A stretch of DNA of 34,942 nucleotides from Desulfobulbus sp. (lineage in GTDB: Bacteria > Desulfobacterota > Desulfobulbia > Desulfobulbales > Desulfobulbaceae), in assembly GCF_030824455.1 (NCBI RefSeq), contig NZ_JAVBXR010000105.1, positions 1 through 34,942 on the forward strand, in the 5' to 3' direction. Numbering within the stretch: position 1 is the stretch's first letter; every line of letters begins with the position of its first letter. Positions 14,231 to 23,761 of this stretch are shown here, in pieces. The position numbers were made by a program, and so were the translations under genes. Under the pieces are notes generated by a model, which saw only the letters and a program-made list of their open reading frames with translations, did not search any database and had not been told where the DNA came from.

Positions 14231-15550
14231 TTATTCGTGCTTCCGGGGCAAACCTGGCGTTAATGGAAAATCTGTTGCCAAGGCATCCAGCAAGGCATAA
14301 CCAAGTGTATTCAGCGATCTGGAAACATTGCCGAGCAACACCACTCCAAAGCGGTCATCATCACTGATTCCGATAAAACTTGCATAGCCACCGGAAATAC
14401 CGTCATGGAACAAGATGCCCTGCCGGGAGCGGGGCAGCTCACGGGCCACCCAGCCCATTCCTATTTTGGTTGCATCCTTGCTGAAGAGGATGGGGTGGGT
14501 CCGGCGAAGAAAGGTTGAGGGGGATGGAGCCTTGTTCCGCATATGGGCCGTCATAAAACGCAACATGTCCTGACCGGTGGAACGCAATCCGCCGGCGCCG
14601 ACGAGACCTTCACCAAAGTCCGAAGGCGCAGCGGTTTGGGCCAAGTACACAGGTCCCAGCCGGAAATAGCCGCGATACCCAGCGGCCAGACGCCGGGCTT
14701 GGGCGGCATCCGGCCGGCAGGTAGTGTCGTGTTGTCCCAGGGGCTGGGCAATTTTGTCCTGAATGAGCTGCTCATACGAAATCCCGGCCCGTTCGCTGAG
14801 CAGCAGGCCCAGGACGCCATAGCCGATATTGGAATAGTTGAAGTGCTCACCGGGTGGCTGTTGGAGGCGTGTCCGGGAAAAAATATCCTTTACCTTTCCG
14901 GCCGAATAGAAGGCGTAAGGATTTCCGCCGGCCATGGTGGCCAGAAACAGTGACGGGCGAAAGATATCCAGAGACATTCGGGGCATCTCGGCCGTATGGG
15001 TTGCCAGTTGGCGCAAGGTCACTTCCCGTTGCCGGGGATCGGGATCGGCATTGAGCCCAAGACCATCAACCACCCTGCTGTCCAGCGAGACTTCTCCCTG
15101 TTCTATGGCGGCGGCCAGCAATCCGGCGGTAAACAGTTTGGTGATCGAGCCAATTTCAAAAAGCGTGTTTCCTCGGGGAGATATGCTGGAGTTAATGGCA
15201 GTTGTGCCAAATGTGGTAATATCCTGCCGTCCATCGACGATGGTGGCGACAACCAGGCCGACTTGTCCCTGTTTTTTAAAATCCGGGGCCACCGCAGCAA
15301 CAACGGCCCGGTGCAGTGCTTCGTCACCCCTTATATTGCCGCCAGGATCTTCTTGCCGCGGGGCCGGGGCCGACGGGGCAATGATCCCGATTTTCATGTT
15401 CATCGTCAAACCAAGGAGCAAACAGAGCGTGAACGAGAAGATCCCGATCAGACGGAAGCGGGGAACGCCTGACGCATTCCAGGTCAGCAATATGCCCTGC
15501 ACCAAAAAAACAACAAAAAGCAGAGCGACAACCAGTGTTGATTTATACAT
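14231..15550 (-). CDS. Membrane-anchored serine hydrolase (beta-lactamase/D-peptidase fold)
   Basis: This 439-residue protein has two N-terminal membrane helices (about 5-23 and 33-50) and then an extracytoplasmic catalytic domain of the class C beta-lactamase/DD-peptidase fold. The active-site set is visible: nucleophile motif SITK (Ser135, Lys138), FNYSN with Tyr239 and Asn241, and a third motif HDG (382-384). HxG in place of the KTG of beta-lactamases is what D-aminopeptidases and related esterases carry. The ATG overlaps the metalloprotease gene by 8 bases. It lies immediately upstream of precursors whose products are predicted to contain D-residues. It could trim, degrade or detoxify such peptides. 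That link is inferred; the fold is not in doubt. Confidence 0.87.
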   Translation of the reverse strand: MYKSTLVVALLFVVFLVQGILLTWNASGVPRFRLIGIFSFTLCLLLGLTMNMKIGIIAPSAPAPRQEDPGGNIRGDEALHRAVVAAVAPDFKKQGQVGLVVATIVDGRQDITTFGTTAINSSISPRGNTLFEIGSITKLFTAGLLAAAIEQGEVSLDSRVVDGLGLNADPDPRQREVTLRQLATHTAEMPRMSLDIFRPSLFLATMAGGNPYAFYSAGKVKDIFSRTRLQQPPGEHFNYSNIGYGVLGLLLSERAGISYEQLIQDKIAQPLGQHDTTCRPDAAQARRLAAGYRGYFRLGPVYLAQTAAPSDFGEGLVGAGGLRSTGQDMLRFMTAHMRNKAPSPSTFLRRTHPILFSKDATKIGMGWVARELPRSRQGILFHDGISGGYASFIGISDDDRFGVVLLGNVSRSLNTLGYALLDALATDFPLTPGLPRKHE

Positions 15551-16712
15551 GGGTTGCTGTTTCCTTTACGGCCCTTGCGAGCAGAGAGTCCGCTTCCTCT
15601 GACGCCAGCTCTTCCAGGTGGAGGCCAGCCAGGGCTGCAAGCAGGGCTGTCTGTCCCGGAAAATTGCCGGGACCGCTTGCCCTGATGCGGTTATCCCAGC
15701 GGGCAAGATTTTCTGCCGCTTTCCGGATCAACCGCTGCAGGAGGGTAAAAACCCTGGCGCCGGGAGGCGGGATGGTCTGGTAATTTTCAAGCCTTCCGCC
15801 CTGCCGGTAGCAGGGAAAATCCTCCATCCCCATGAAAAGCATAAACCAGTCAAACTGGTAATGGCCGATCGCCCCGACGATCCCCGCATAATCGGCAAGG
15901 AATTCGTCATGGACGGCGTTCTGCATGGAGCCAAAAACCCGGCGGGTAAAGTAATGGGCGCATTCATGTTCCAGCCGGATCCGCAAGGACACCTGCCGCC
16001 ATTCCTCCTCGGTCATGCCCACCTTGTCGGCGCTCACATTGCTGTAATCACCCTCGCTTAAAAGAATGAATCGATCCTGATACAGGTGCTTGCACGGGAT
16101 CAACCGAGCAAATTCGGCCGGCCATTCACCATTGCCGCCCCCCCTTTTTCGGGTTATTTCTTCCCAGTTTCTCCGGTAACGGGCGATTCGATCCCAATTG
16201 GAAAACCCGGCCACCATGGTCGCGCCCATGGAATCCGGTATGGGCGCCGGTTCATTGCGCAGGGTCAAAATCCGAACCAGTCCGACAAAGTCTTCGCGGT
16301 TCCTCGTCTGCAGCACCGGAATCGCTCCGGCTGCGGTTTCATGCAGAATCAGTTTCAGCCCCGTAGGGTCAACAGGAGTCCAACTTGCCTGTGCCGTTTC
16401 AGGAAGCTTCCCCTGTAGGGTTGCGGCTCGATAGATCGGCTCAGTACTGATACCCGCCCTGATCGGGAAGCGAAGCTGGATGAGTTTCTCGCGCAAGACC
16501 GGCCAAACCCCAAGGTGCGCTGCCTCGGCTGCATATTCGCGCCACACTGCAACAAACGGCTCGTCGTCCAAGGGCAGGGGGGGCAGTGCGTTGGCGTCGG
16601 CAAAACGACTGCGGCCATAATCGAGCAGTTCTTCGACCTCAGCCCCCACGGCGCCCATTCTTTTCAGAACATCCCGGCGGAGCCTTTCACGGGTCGCAGT
16701 CGCTTCATTCAT
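15543..16712 (-). CDS. Putative HExxH zinc metalloprotease-like protein
   Basis: This 389-residue soluble protein has no signal peptide. It carries HECAH (a zinc-binding HExxH motif, near residues 249-253 from this start) followed about 16 residues later by DEFLADYAG, which could supply the third zinc ligand. The N-terminal 200 residues are not recognised. The ATG at 16712 is chosen because GGGAG lies about 9 bases upstream; a GTG at 16727 is the alternative. The gene sits between the binding-protein gene and the serine hydrolase gene and overlaps the latter. It might process the leader or take part in immunity, but there is no direct evidence, and the HExxH match could also belong to a non-proteolytic family. 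Confidence 0.7.
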   Translation of the reverse strand: MNEATATRERLRRDVLKRMGAVGAEVEELLDYGRSRFADANALPPLPLDDEPFVAVWREYAAEAAHLGVWPVLREKLIQLRFPIRAGISTEPIYRAATLQGKLPETAQASWTPVDPTGLKLILHETAAGAIPVLQTRNREDFVGLVRILTLRNEPAPIPDSMGATMVAGFSNWDRIARYRRNWEEITRKRGGGNGEWPAEFARLIPCKHLYQDRFILLSEGDYSNVSADKVGMTEEEWRQVSLRIRLEHECAHYFTRRVFGSMQNAVHDEFLADYAGIVGAIGHYQFDWFMLFMGMEDFPCYRQGGRLENYQTIPPPGARVFTLLQRLIRKAAENLARWDNRIRASGPGNFPGQTALLAALAGLHLEELASEEADSLLARAVKETATHV

Positions 16713-16741
16713 CGGTCTTTCTCCCACCCGCTACCAACGAT

Positions 16742-17935
16742 CTACTGGATAACCTGAAAAACGCCGCCCCTCACGATTTTCACCACCATGGGCTTGCCCT
16801 GCACATCCCCGTTGTCGTCAAAGGTATGGGCGCCGGTCACCCCTTGCCAATCGCGGGTTTTGCGGAGTATGGCCGCCATCTTTTCCGGCGCCGTTGAACC
16901 GCCCTCCTTAATCACATGGGCAAGCAGATTAAGGGCGTCATACCCTTGGGCCGCGTTGCGGTTGGGAAGGGAGCCGAACCGTTTCTCATACGCCTTGACA
17001 AAAGCAGCCACTTTCTCCCCTTGCGCCGTCGGGTCAAAAGTCGAGACCACCACTAATCCCTCGGCAGCATCACCCGCCTGTTGGATCAGCCGTTCGTTGT
17101 CCAGGCTGCCGCCGGAAAGAATCGGCGCTGTGATCCCGGACCGGCGGATCAGGGGAATGATCTCGCCGGCCTGGGGCAGCAGTCCCGCCAGCAGGATAGC
17201 GTCAAAATCAAATTGTCTTTTCCACAGCTCAAAATCTGTGGAAAAGTCACTGGTTTTATAGGTGAATTCGTACGGCAGACGGTCGACGATGCTCAATCCC
17301 AACTCATAGCAGCGCCGTTCAAAGATATTGGCCAGTCCCCGGGAATAAGAGTCCTGCTGATAGTAAATGGCGACTCGCTTGTAGCCCTGTTTAGCGGCAT
17401 ACTCCGCCAAGATCACCCCGTCGGCCTCGTCGGTGGGAATGTTGCGGAAAACCAGCCGGCGGCCCTGCCGGGTCAGCGCCGGGCTGCTGGCTAGCGGCGA
17501 AAGCATGAGCAAGCCGTAATATTCATAAATAACGGCGGTTGAGAGAGAGACCTTTGAGTTCGGATGACCGATTACCGCCACCATATCGAGATTGTCGGCA
17601 AATTCCTGGGCAATCTGCATACCGGTGGCCACGGTCATCTCGTCGTCACGCAGGACAATTTCCAGAGGACGGCCGAGGGCTCCGCCCTTACTGTTAATCT
17701 CTTCCAGGGCCAGGTTGATGCCATTGAGAAGCGAGAGGTAGCTGCTTGACCAACCTCCGGCCACTCCGATGACAATGGGCCCCTTGGCCAACTCCGCCTG
17801 TTCCGCCCGAATTTTTTTTGCACCCCAGCGAATCGACTCGGACTTGGCGGCGTTCAAAACCAAAAAACAGAGCCAAGTGATACACCCTACTGCAAAAATA
17901 CCAAAAAGGGCCCACAGTGTGATTTTTCTTAGCAT
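16742..17935 (-). CDS. Branched-chain-amino-acid-type solute-binding protein (LivK-like), no permease nearby
   Basis: This 397-residue protein has an N-terminal membrane segment (ITLWALFGIFAVGCITWLCF), which is either an anchor or an uncleaved signal, followed by a type I periplasmic binding fold of the Leu/Ile/Val family: GPIVIGVAGG, NGINLALEEINSKGGALGRPLE, the first-lobe MVAVIGHPNSKVSLSTA and the second-lobe RVAIYYQQDSYSRGLA. The ATG at 17935 has AGGTGG at a good distance upstream; a GTG at 17947 lacks one. It lies 18 bases after the NHLM ABC transporter gene and 29 bases before the metalloprotease gene. No Liv-type permease or ATPase is in the window, so sensing or ligand capture is more likely than transport. 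Confidence 0.88.
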   Translation of the reverse strand: MLRKITLWALFGIFAVGCITWLCFLVLNAAKSESIRWGAKKIRAEQAELAKGPIVIGVAGGWSSSYLSLLNGINLALEEINSKGGALGRPLEIVLRDDEMTVATGMQIAQEFADNLDMVAVIGHPNSKVSLSTAVIYEYYGLLMLSPLASSPALTRQGRRLVFRNIPTDEADGVILAEYAAKQGYKRVAIYYQQDSYSRGLANIFERRCYELGLSIVDRLPYEFTYKTSDFSTDFELWKRQFDFDAILLAGLLPQAGEIIPLIRRSGITAPILSGGSLDNERLIQQAGDAAEGLVVVSTFDPTAQGEKVAAFVKAYEKRFGSLPNRNAAQGYDALNLLAHVIKEGGSTAPEKMAAILRKTRDWQGVTGAHTFDDNGDVQGKPMVVKIVRGGVFQVIQ

Positions 17936-17953
17936 GCCAAATTCCACCTGTAT

Positions 17954-20224
17954 TTAGGCCAGTTGTCTTCTGGCAAGTTCAACGAACAATCCCGGTTGCG
18001 CCATCAGTTCCTCATAGGCGCCCTGTTGCACGATTCTCCCCTGATCAAGGACATAGATGCTATCCGCGTTGACAATGGTGCTCAACCGGTGGGCGATGGC
18101 CACCCTGGTGATCCGGAGTCCTTCCAGACTGCGGTTGACCACGGCCTGGGTTCTGTTGTCCAGGGCGCTGGTGGCTTCGTCAAAGAACAAAATCCGGGGT
18201 TCAGCCGCCAGGGCGCGGGCAATGAGGAGCCGCTGGCGTTGGCCGCCGGAAAGGCCGCCACCGCCATGGGAGATCACCGTATGCATTCCCATCGGCATAT
18301 CCTTGATATCCTCCTCCAAGCCGGCCATGCGGACGGCTTCCCAGGCGTCGTTGATGGTGAGACGGGAGGAGCCGACGATGTTGGTGAAAATATCCCCCCC
18401 AAGCAATTGGCCGTTCTGCAAGACTACCCCCATCTGTCGCCGCAACTCCCTGACGTCAAGGCCGGTCAAATCCTGACCGTCATAAAAAATGCCGCCTGAT
18501 TCGTATTTTTCAAAACCCAGCAACAGGCGGAAAAGGGTGGATTTACCCGAGCCGGACGATCCGACCACAGCGACAAACTGACCGGGAAGAACGCGCAGGG
18601 AAACGTCGTTGAGAATCAGCGGTCCGTCCGGGGTATAGCGGAAAGAGAGATGACTGACCTCAAATTCTCCGGTTAGTCTTCCTGGGTCGGCCATGGCTTG
18701 ATCCGTTTCCGGCAGGGTTTCTATGATCGGTTTGCAGCGCTGATAAAGGGGCAAGACGCCGACCGCTCCCACGATACTCATAAAGACGCCGAGCACAGAC
18801 TGCAAAAATTGGCCAAAGGCCGCGTTGAACGCGAGAAAATCGCCGGTAGAGAGGGGATTTTTCTCCGTGAACCAAACTATCATGATGAAAATGACAACAG
18901 TAGAGACGACCGGATAGACAGCGGTGAAGGTTTCAACTATGTTCTGCACCTCTCGGGATTGACGGGCCAGTTTCCGTTGACCGGTGAACATCTCGGCCCA
19001 GCGGGCGAAAACCCGTCCTTCACTGCCTGTGACCCGGAATTTGGCAATCCCGGTGATACTTTCAAGCACCAATCCCGAAAGTTTTCCGCCAATCATGGCG
19101 AGCTGTTTCTGATAACGCAATTGGGTCAAGCTGGTGGCGCCCATGAACAGCAGGGCGAACAGGGTCAGCAGCACCGCCGCCTTGGCCAGCTCAACGCTGT
19201 ACCAAAATAGCAGGGCCAGGCTAAATAGAGAAAAAAAACCGGAGATCAGGGCATTGACCGTCGTACCCGAGAGGATGCTGCGGATAGCGTTGATGCCCAT
19301 GGCGCGGTCAGCCAGATCACCGGCAGAAAAGTTACGGAAAAAAGGAACCGGCAATTCAAGCAGGCGATCCCATATCGCCCCCTGCACATGCTGATCCATC
19401 CGCCCTTCCAGGCGCAAGATTGCTATACTGCGTGAAAAGTTAAAAATCGCCACACTGACGGCACTGACCAGCAGCGCCACGGAAAGCATGAACAACTGGG
19501 TCAGCTGAGCGCCGGGGATAATCGTGTCAAAAATAATCCCGGTGGCGATAGGAGTAAGCAACCCCAACAATCCGGCAGCCAAGCTCGTCAGCAGGATAAC
19601 GCCAATATCCCCGCCCCTGCCCTTGATGGCGAAACGAAGCAAATCCCTGCCATTGAGGGCCTGCGGGGGAAGGGTACGGTAGAGGACATGGGCAAAAGGG
19701 TCAAGCGCCGCCGCCACCGCAGCGGTCACCGGCGCCAGGACGCCGGGGGTTGCGGGATCGTAGAGCAGGTAGCGGCGGCCGCTCTTTTGCAACAGAGCCA
19801 CCGGCCGTTGCTCTTCACCGGTGAAGGCCACCATGGGACCGTTGTCCTGGGTCCACCATTGCCCTCGTAAGGCGACCTGACGGGTGCGCAGACGGGAGGC
19901 CCGGACAATGGCGTCAAGCGGATTTCGCCACTTGTCGGATCCGGTACGAACCGTAGGCTTGATAATGGCGATGCCCAGCGGTTTGGCCACCTGACGACAG
20001 ACATCGAGCAGAGGGTCGTCGGCTTCAGCCGCCGGCACTTTTTCATCGCCCTCCAAAAGAGCGGCCAAGCGGTTCACCGCCTGGGAGACCAGCTCTTGGT
20101 CCGCAGCCAGCTTGCGCGTCAGGCGTTCCCGATCCTGTTCGTCCGGGGCCGGAACCGCAGGGACAGTGCCGGCATCATCATAAAGCTCCGTAGCTATTTT
20201 TTGTTCCTGTTCAACCGTGGTCAT
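17954..20224 (-). CDS. NHLM-type RiPP export ABC transporter (permease/ATPase without active protease)
   Basis: This 756-residue half-transporter resembles the NHLM (nitrile hydratase leader microcin) ATP-binding export protein (model TIGR03797). The N-terminal 170 residues form a soluble domain without the Cys/His/Asp of a C39 peptidase; it looks like a degenerate peptidase or regulatory domain. Six membrane helices follow (about 210-480). The nucleotide-binding domain then has Walker A GSSGSGKST, signature LSGGQRQR, Walker [13 protein letters not shown] and H-loop AHRLST, all intact. It is encoded 16 bases after the C39 transporter gene and probably pairs with it. Its role would be moving leader-bound or processed peptides across the inner membrane. 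Confidence 0.92.
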   Translation of the reverse strand: MTTVEQEQKIATELYDDAGTVPAVPAPDEQDRERLTRKLAADQELVSQAVNRLAALLEGDEKVPAAEADDPLLDVCRQVAKPLGIAIIKPTVRTGSDKWRNPLDAIVRASRLRTRQVALRGQWWTQDNGPMVAFTGEEQRPVALLQKSGRRYLLYDPATPGVLAPVTAAVAAALDPFAHVLYRTLPPQALNGRDLLRFAIKGRGGDIGVILLTSLAAGLLGLLTPIATGIIFDTIIPGAQLTQLFMLSVALLVSAVSVAIFNFSRSIAILRLEGRMDQHVQGAIWDRLLELPVPFFRNFSAGDLADRAMGINAIRSILSGTTVNALISGFFSLFSLALLFWYSVELAKAAVLLTLFALLFMGATSLTQLRYQKQLAMIGGKLSGLVLESITGIAKFRVTGSEGRVFARWAEMFTGQRKLARQSREVQNIVETFTAVYPVVSTVVIFIMIVWFTEKNPLSTGDFLAFNAAFGQFLQSVLGVFMSIVGAVGVLPLYQRCKPIIETLPETDQAMADPGRLTGEFEVSHLSFRYTPDGPLILNDVSLRVLPGQFVAVVGSSGSGKSTLFRLLLGFEKYESGGIFYDGQDLTGLDVRELRRQMGVVLQNGQLLGGDIFTNIVGSSRLTINDAWEAVRMAGLEEDIKDMPMGMHTVISHGGGGLSGGQRQRLLIARALAAEPRILFFDEATSALDNRTQAVVNRSLEGLRITRVAIAHRLSTIVNADSIYVLDQGRIVQQGAYEELMAQPGLFVELARRQLA

Positions 20225-20240
20225 GCTCTCGTCCGGGCGC

Positions 20241-22442
20241 TCATAGGGTGTTAATCAGGCTAGCGTAGTGACCATCCAGCGCCATGAGCTCATCATGGGC
20301 GCCCCGCTCTGTCACTCGACCTCGATCCAGGAGGATGATTTCATCGCAATCACGGATGGTGCTGAGTCGATGCGCCACAATGATGCAGGTACAACCCCGC
20401 TGGCGGATATGGGCATCAACCTGCTGTTCCGTCAGGGGATCAAGGGCGCTGGTGGCCTCGTCAAGAATCAGAATGCTGGGTTGTATCGCCAGTGCGCGGG
20501 CAATCTCCAGCCTCTGCCGCTGGCCACCGCTGAAGTTGCGTCCCCCTTCCCCCACGTCGCCGTCATACCCCCCGGCTCGTGCCGCAATGATTTCATGGAT
20601 GGCGGCATCACGCGCTGCCGCCACAATCTGGGTTTCCGGAATGGTTGTATCCCAGACGGTGAGATTGTCGCGGATGGAGCCGCCGAACATGAAGATGTCC
20701 TGGTCCACCAACGCCAGAGAATTATTGATGATGGCACGGGGGATTTCCCTTCGCGGCGTGCCGTCAAAAAAAATTTCCCCGGCCCAGGGCTCGTACAGAC
20801 CGGCAACCAGTTTTGAAAGGGTTGATTTGCCGCAACCCGATCCGCCGACCAAGGCCACCCGCTTGCCCGGTTGCAGGGTGAGATTGAAATTTTCAATAAG
20901 CGGCGGGGCAAGTTTGCTGTAACCGAAGGTGATGCCCCGCAACTCGATGGCGCCCGCAAGCTTTGAAGGCTGGGAGTAGGCGGTGTTTTTCGGGTCAGCG
21001 GCTGATGTTCTTGATTCTTCAGCGGTGAGCAGCGGATCGATGGGATACCGCAGGACATCGTCCAGTCTGTTGATATCTCCCTTGACCTCCTGCAGGTTGC
21101 CCCCCAGACCGACCAGTTCATTCACCGGCTGAATAAAGCTGGCCATCAGGCTCTGAAAGGCGACCAGCATCCCCATGGTCAGATGACCGTCCATTATCCG
21201 CAAACCGCCGATCCCTAAGATGAGGACCGCGTTGATTGCGGTCAGCAAAGGCGGCACAGCATTCAGCAGTTGCGAGGAAACGCCCAGTCGTTGTTCGGCA
21301 TCCAGCACCTTGGCATGATACCCCGCCCATTTGGCGAAAAAATCGCTTTCGCCGCCGGTGGCCTTGAGGGTCTCAATCAGTTGCAATCCCCCCATGGAGG
21401 TCCCCATGAGCTTGCCCCGTTCCTGGAGCAGACGTTGGTTGTCGTCGACCCGGCGGCGGGAGATCAATTGCAGAAAAGCGATGTTCAGGACCGCAATCAA
21501 CACCCCGGCCATGGTCAAGGCCACATCGTAATGAATCATGATCAGGGCATAAAAAACCACCATCAGGCAATTGAGAACGTTGGTCGCCAGAGAGCCAGCC
21601 AGCAAAGCGGCAACCTTGTCGTTGATGCCGACCCGGTTCCCGATCTCACCGCCGTAACGCTGGGCAAAAAACTCCATGGGCAGCCGCAGGATATGCCAGA
21701 AAAAGCGGCTGGAGGCGGCGAGGGCGAGCTTCATCTCAAACCGCATCAAGAAATATTGCTGGATCCAAGTCAGCAGGCCGCGGAGCACAGCGGTGATCCC
21801 CATGCCGATCAACAGCGGTTTGAACCACTCTTCCATGCCGCCGACCAGGATATTGTCGACGAAAATACGACTGAAGGTAGGGATAACCAAACCCGGCGCC
21901 ACCAGCATCAGGCTAGCCAGGAAGATAAAAAGCAAGGCGTTTTTCGTGTTCCCCAGTCGTTTGCTCAGACCTTCCCGCAGGGTTCTTTGCACGCCTCCTG
22001 TCTTGAAATCCGGACCTTTCTCAAAAACCAGCACCACGCCGGTAAAAGCCTGGTCAAATTCCTCCTCGGTGAGCGTCCGGGAACCGGAAGCGGGATCATT
22101 GATGTAGGCGCATCCTTTGCCAAATCCTTCAAACGTGACGAAATGATTGAAGTTCCAGAAGATAATCGCCGGCAGCGGCAAATCGCGCAAGGCCTCCGGT
22201 TCCTTTCTGTACCCTTTGGCAACCAGACCGTAATGGCGGGCAGCCTTGAGAACATTATTTGCCTTACTGCCGTCGCGCGAGACCCCGCACTCAATGCGCA
22301 ACTCTTCCAAAGGCACGATGCGGCCGTGGTAGCCAAGGATACTGCCCAAGGCTGCGGCGCCGCACTCAACCGCCTCCATCTGCAGGACGGTTGGCGTCCG
22401 CGCGCGTCGATGCTTCCCTGTCAGCCAATCAAAGGAAATCAC
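20241..22442 (-). CDS. C39-peptidase ABC transporter (NHLM type), leader cleavage and export
   Basis: This 733-residue bacteriocin-type transporter matches the NHLM peptidase/permease/ATPase layout (model TIGR03796). The N-terminal C39 cysteine protease has its catalytic set in place: Gln21 and Cys27 in [10 protein letters not shown], His100 in [11 protein letters not shown], and Asp116 in INDPASG. Membrane helices lie at about 165-440, then an ATPase domain with [29 protein letters not shown] and AHRLST. It should cut the precursors after their VAGG motif while exporting the core. The start is GTG, overlapping the stop of the HlyD gene (GTGA), so translation is coupled. Confidence 0.95.
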   Translation of the reverse strand: MISFDWLTGKHRRARTPTVLQMEAVECGAAALGSILGYHGRIVPLEELRIECGVSRDGSKANNVLKAARHYGLVAKGYRKEPEALRDLPLPAIIFWNFNHFVTFEGFGKGCAYINDPASGSRTLTEEEFDQAFTGVVLVFEKGPDFKTGGVQRTLREGLSKRLGNTKNALLFIFLASLMLVAPGLVIPTFSRIFVDNILVGGMEEWFKPLLIGMGITAVLRGLLTWIQQYFLMRFEMKLALAASSRFFWHILRLPMEFFAQRYGGEIGNRVGINDKVAALLAGSLATNVLNCLMVVFYALIMIHYDVALTMAGVLIAVLNIAFLQLISRRRVDDNQRLLQERGKLMGTSMGGLQLIETLKATGGESDFFAKWAGYHAKVLDAEQRLGVSSQLLNAVPPLLTAINAVLILGIGGLRIMDGHLTMGMLVAFQSLMASFIQPVNELVGLGGNLQEVKGDINRLDDVLRYPIDPLLTAEESRTSAADPKNTAYSQPSKLAGAIELRGITFGYSKLAPPLIENFNLTLQPGKRVALVGGSGCGKSTLSKLVAGLYEPWAGEIFFDGTPRREIPRAIINNSLALVDQDIFMFGGSIRDNLTVWDTTIPETQIVAAARDAAIHEIIAARAGGYDGDVGEGGRNFSGGQRQRLEIARALAIQPSILILDEATSALDPLTEQQVDAHIRQRGCTCIIVAHRLSTIRDCDEIILLDRGRVTERGAHDELMALDGHYASLINTL

Positions 22443-23692
22443 AGCGCCAACTTATTTTTAAAATAGGGGATGAGGTAATTGATGGGCCGCTTATGCTCGA
22501 CAGTGATCTCTCCCATGCAGATGGTGCCGGCCTGAATGGTCACCGGCGGACCTTTGCCGGAAGACCATTTGTACCCGCTGACGGTTTCACCATCAGGAAT
22601 CAGTTCGGCTTTGACGGCATAGGGGGCCGCATCCTGGGAAAGGGTCTGCGCCAATTGCTCATTGCCGAGCACCTGGACCATGCCCTGATAGGTGGCCGGG
22701 TAATCCGAGGCATAGTCGACCAAGCCGAGGACGCTGCCGTTTTCCTCCTTTTTCACGGATGAGGGCACGATATCTATTTCCATGCCTGGCCGCACCTTTT
22801 TGCCGTCCGCCGCCGGAACATACAGGACCACTTCAAGTTTCCGTTCCTCTGATTCCACACTGATAACAGGGGTGCCCAAAGCGACAACACCGCCGAGGGC
22901 GACCTTGACCTCGACCACTTTGCCGGACACCTTACTGACCACCCGTGAATCGTTGACCAACCGGTTTTCTAATAAGGTGATGGCGCGTTCCACGGCGTTA
23001 ATCTTGAATTCACTCTCCTTGATCGAGTTTTCGGTATTGTTTTTGAGCGTGAATTCCTGGGAGCGCAGCTCCTCGACCTTAATTTTTTGGGTTTCAATCT
23101 CTTCCATGACATTGGTCAGATCCCGGCGGGTGGTCTCAACCCGGGAAGGGACAATCAGCCCTTTTTCCAAAAGTTGCTGCTGTTTGTTTAACTGCTCCCG
23201 GATGAATTCAACCTGCTGCTCCTGCGTCAAAATAGAAGTTCTCAGGATCTTCGCCTGCGCCTGAAAGGCTTCGACCTGATATTTGAGATCCTTCTGAGAA
23301 AAATCGAGCAACCGCTGGTAACGGTTTTGCGCTTCCTTGATTTCATTGCGGACATTACGCAATTCATTGAGCAGCACTGGCTGGGCGATCCTCGCCACCA
23401 CCTGACCGCGCCGGACATAATCATTGGCCTGCACCACCACCTCGGTCACCTGGCCCGCACCGAGGGTGACGACATTGGTAATGCCTCCTTGGCTCAGCAA
23501 AATCCCTTGCCCCCGCACTTTGATGGGGATGCTCCCCCAAAAACCCCAGACCAAGGCCATGGCCAGAATCGCCCCGAGCACCACCAGCGCCAACCAGCCG
23601 GTGGAGGTGGTCACCCTGGTCAGCATGTCCAGTTGCTCCGGCGAGGAAAGGCGTTCCAGCGACACTTTGCGGAATATTTCCTTCTTCTCCAT
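22439..23692 (-). CDS. HlyD-family NHLM secretion adaptor
   Basis: This 417-residue membrane fusion protein matches the NHLM-system secretion protein layout (TIGR03794). It has a short cytoplasmic lead ([21 protein letters not shown]), one membrane helix at about 33-52, a first lipoyl half ([20 protein letters not shown]), a long coiled coil rich in Gln, Glu and Lys (about 110-230), a second lipoyl half ([18 protein letters not shown]) and a beta-barrel C-terminus. AAGGAGA lies 9 bases before the ATG. Encoded between the TolC-like channel and the C39 transporter, it should bridge them across the periplasm. It shows no lipobox, unlike the RND adaptor at the left edge. Confidence 0.93.
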   Translation of the reverse strand: MEKKEIFRKVSLERLSSPEQLDMLTRVTTSTGWLALVVLGAILAMALVWGFWGSIPIKVRGQGILLSQGGITNVVTLGAGQVTEVVVQANDYVRRGQVVARIAQPVLLNELRNVRNEIKEAQNRYQRLLDFSQKDLKYQVEAFQAQAKILRTSILTQEQQVEFIREQLNKQQQLLEKGLIVPSRVETTRRDLTNVMEEIETQKIKVEELRSQEFTLKNNTENSIKESEFKINAVERAITLLENRLVNDSRVVSKVSGKVVEVKVALGGVVALGTPVISVESEERKLEVVLYVPAADGKKVRPGMEIDIVPSSVKKEENGSVLGLVDYASDYPATYQGMVQVLGNEQLAQTLSQDAAPYAVKAELIPDGETVSGYKWSSGKGPPVTIQAGTICMGEITVEHKRPINYLIPYFKNKLAL

Positions 23693-23761
23693 GCGGTGTG
23701 TCTCCTTCGGTGGGCGGTTGGTATCAGATATTCAAGAGAGGGGTGACCATGGCCGTCTTGG

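Noticed and set aside
14231..15550. Beta-lactamase resistance gene
   Set aside because: The fold fits, but the third motif is HDG and not KTG, and the genomic context is peptide biosynthesis.
21270..22466. A 398-codon plus-strand open frame
   Set aside because: Antisense to the C39 ABC transporter, whose catalytic and ATPase motifs are intact; composition is typical of a shadow frame.
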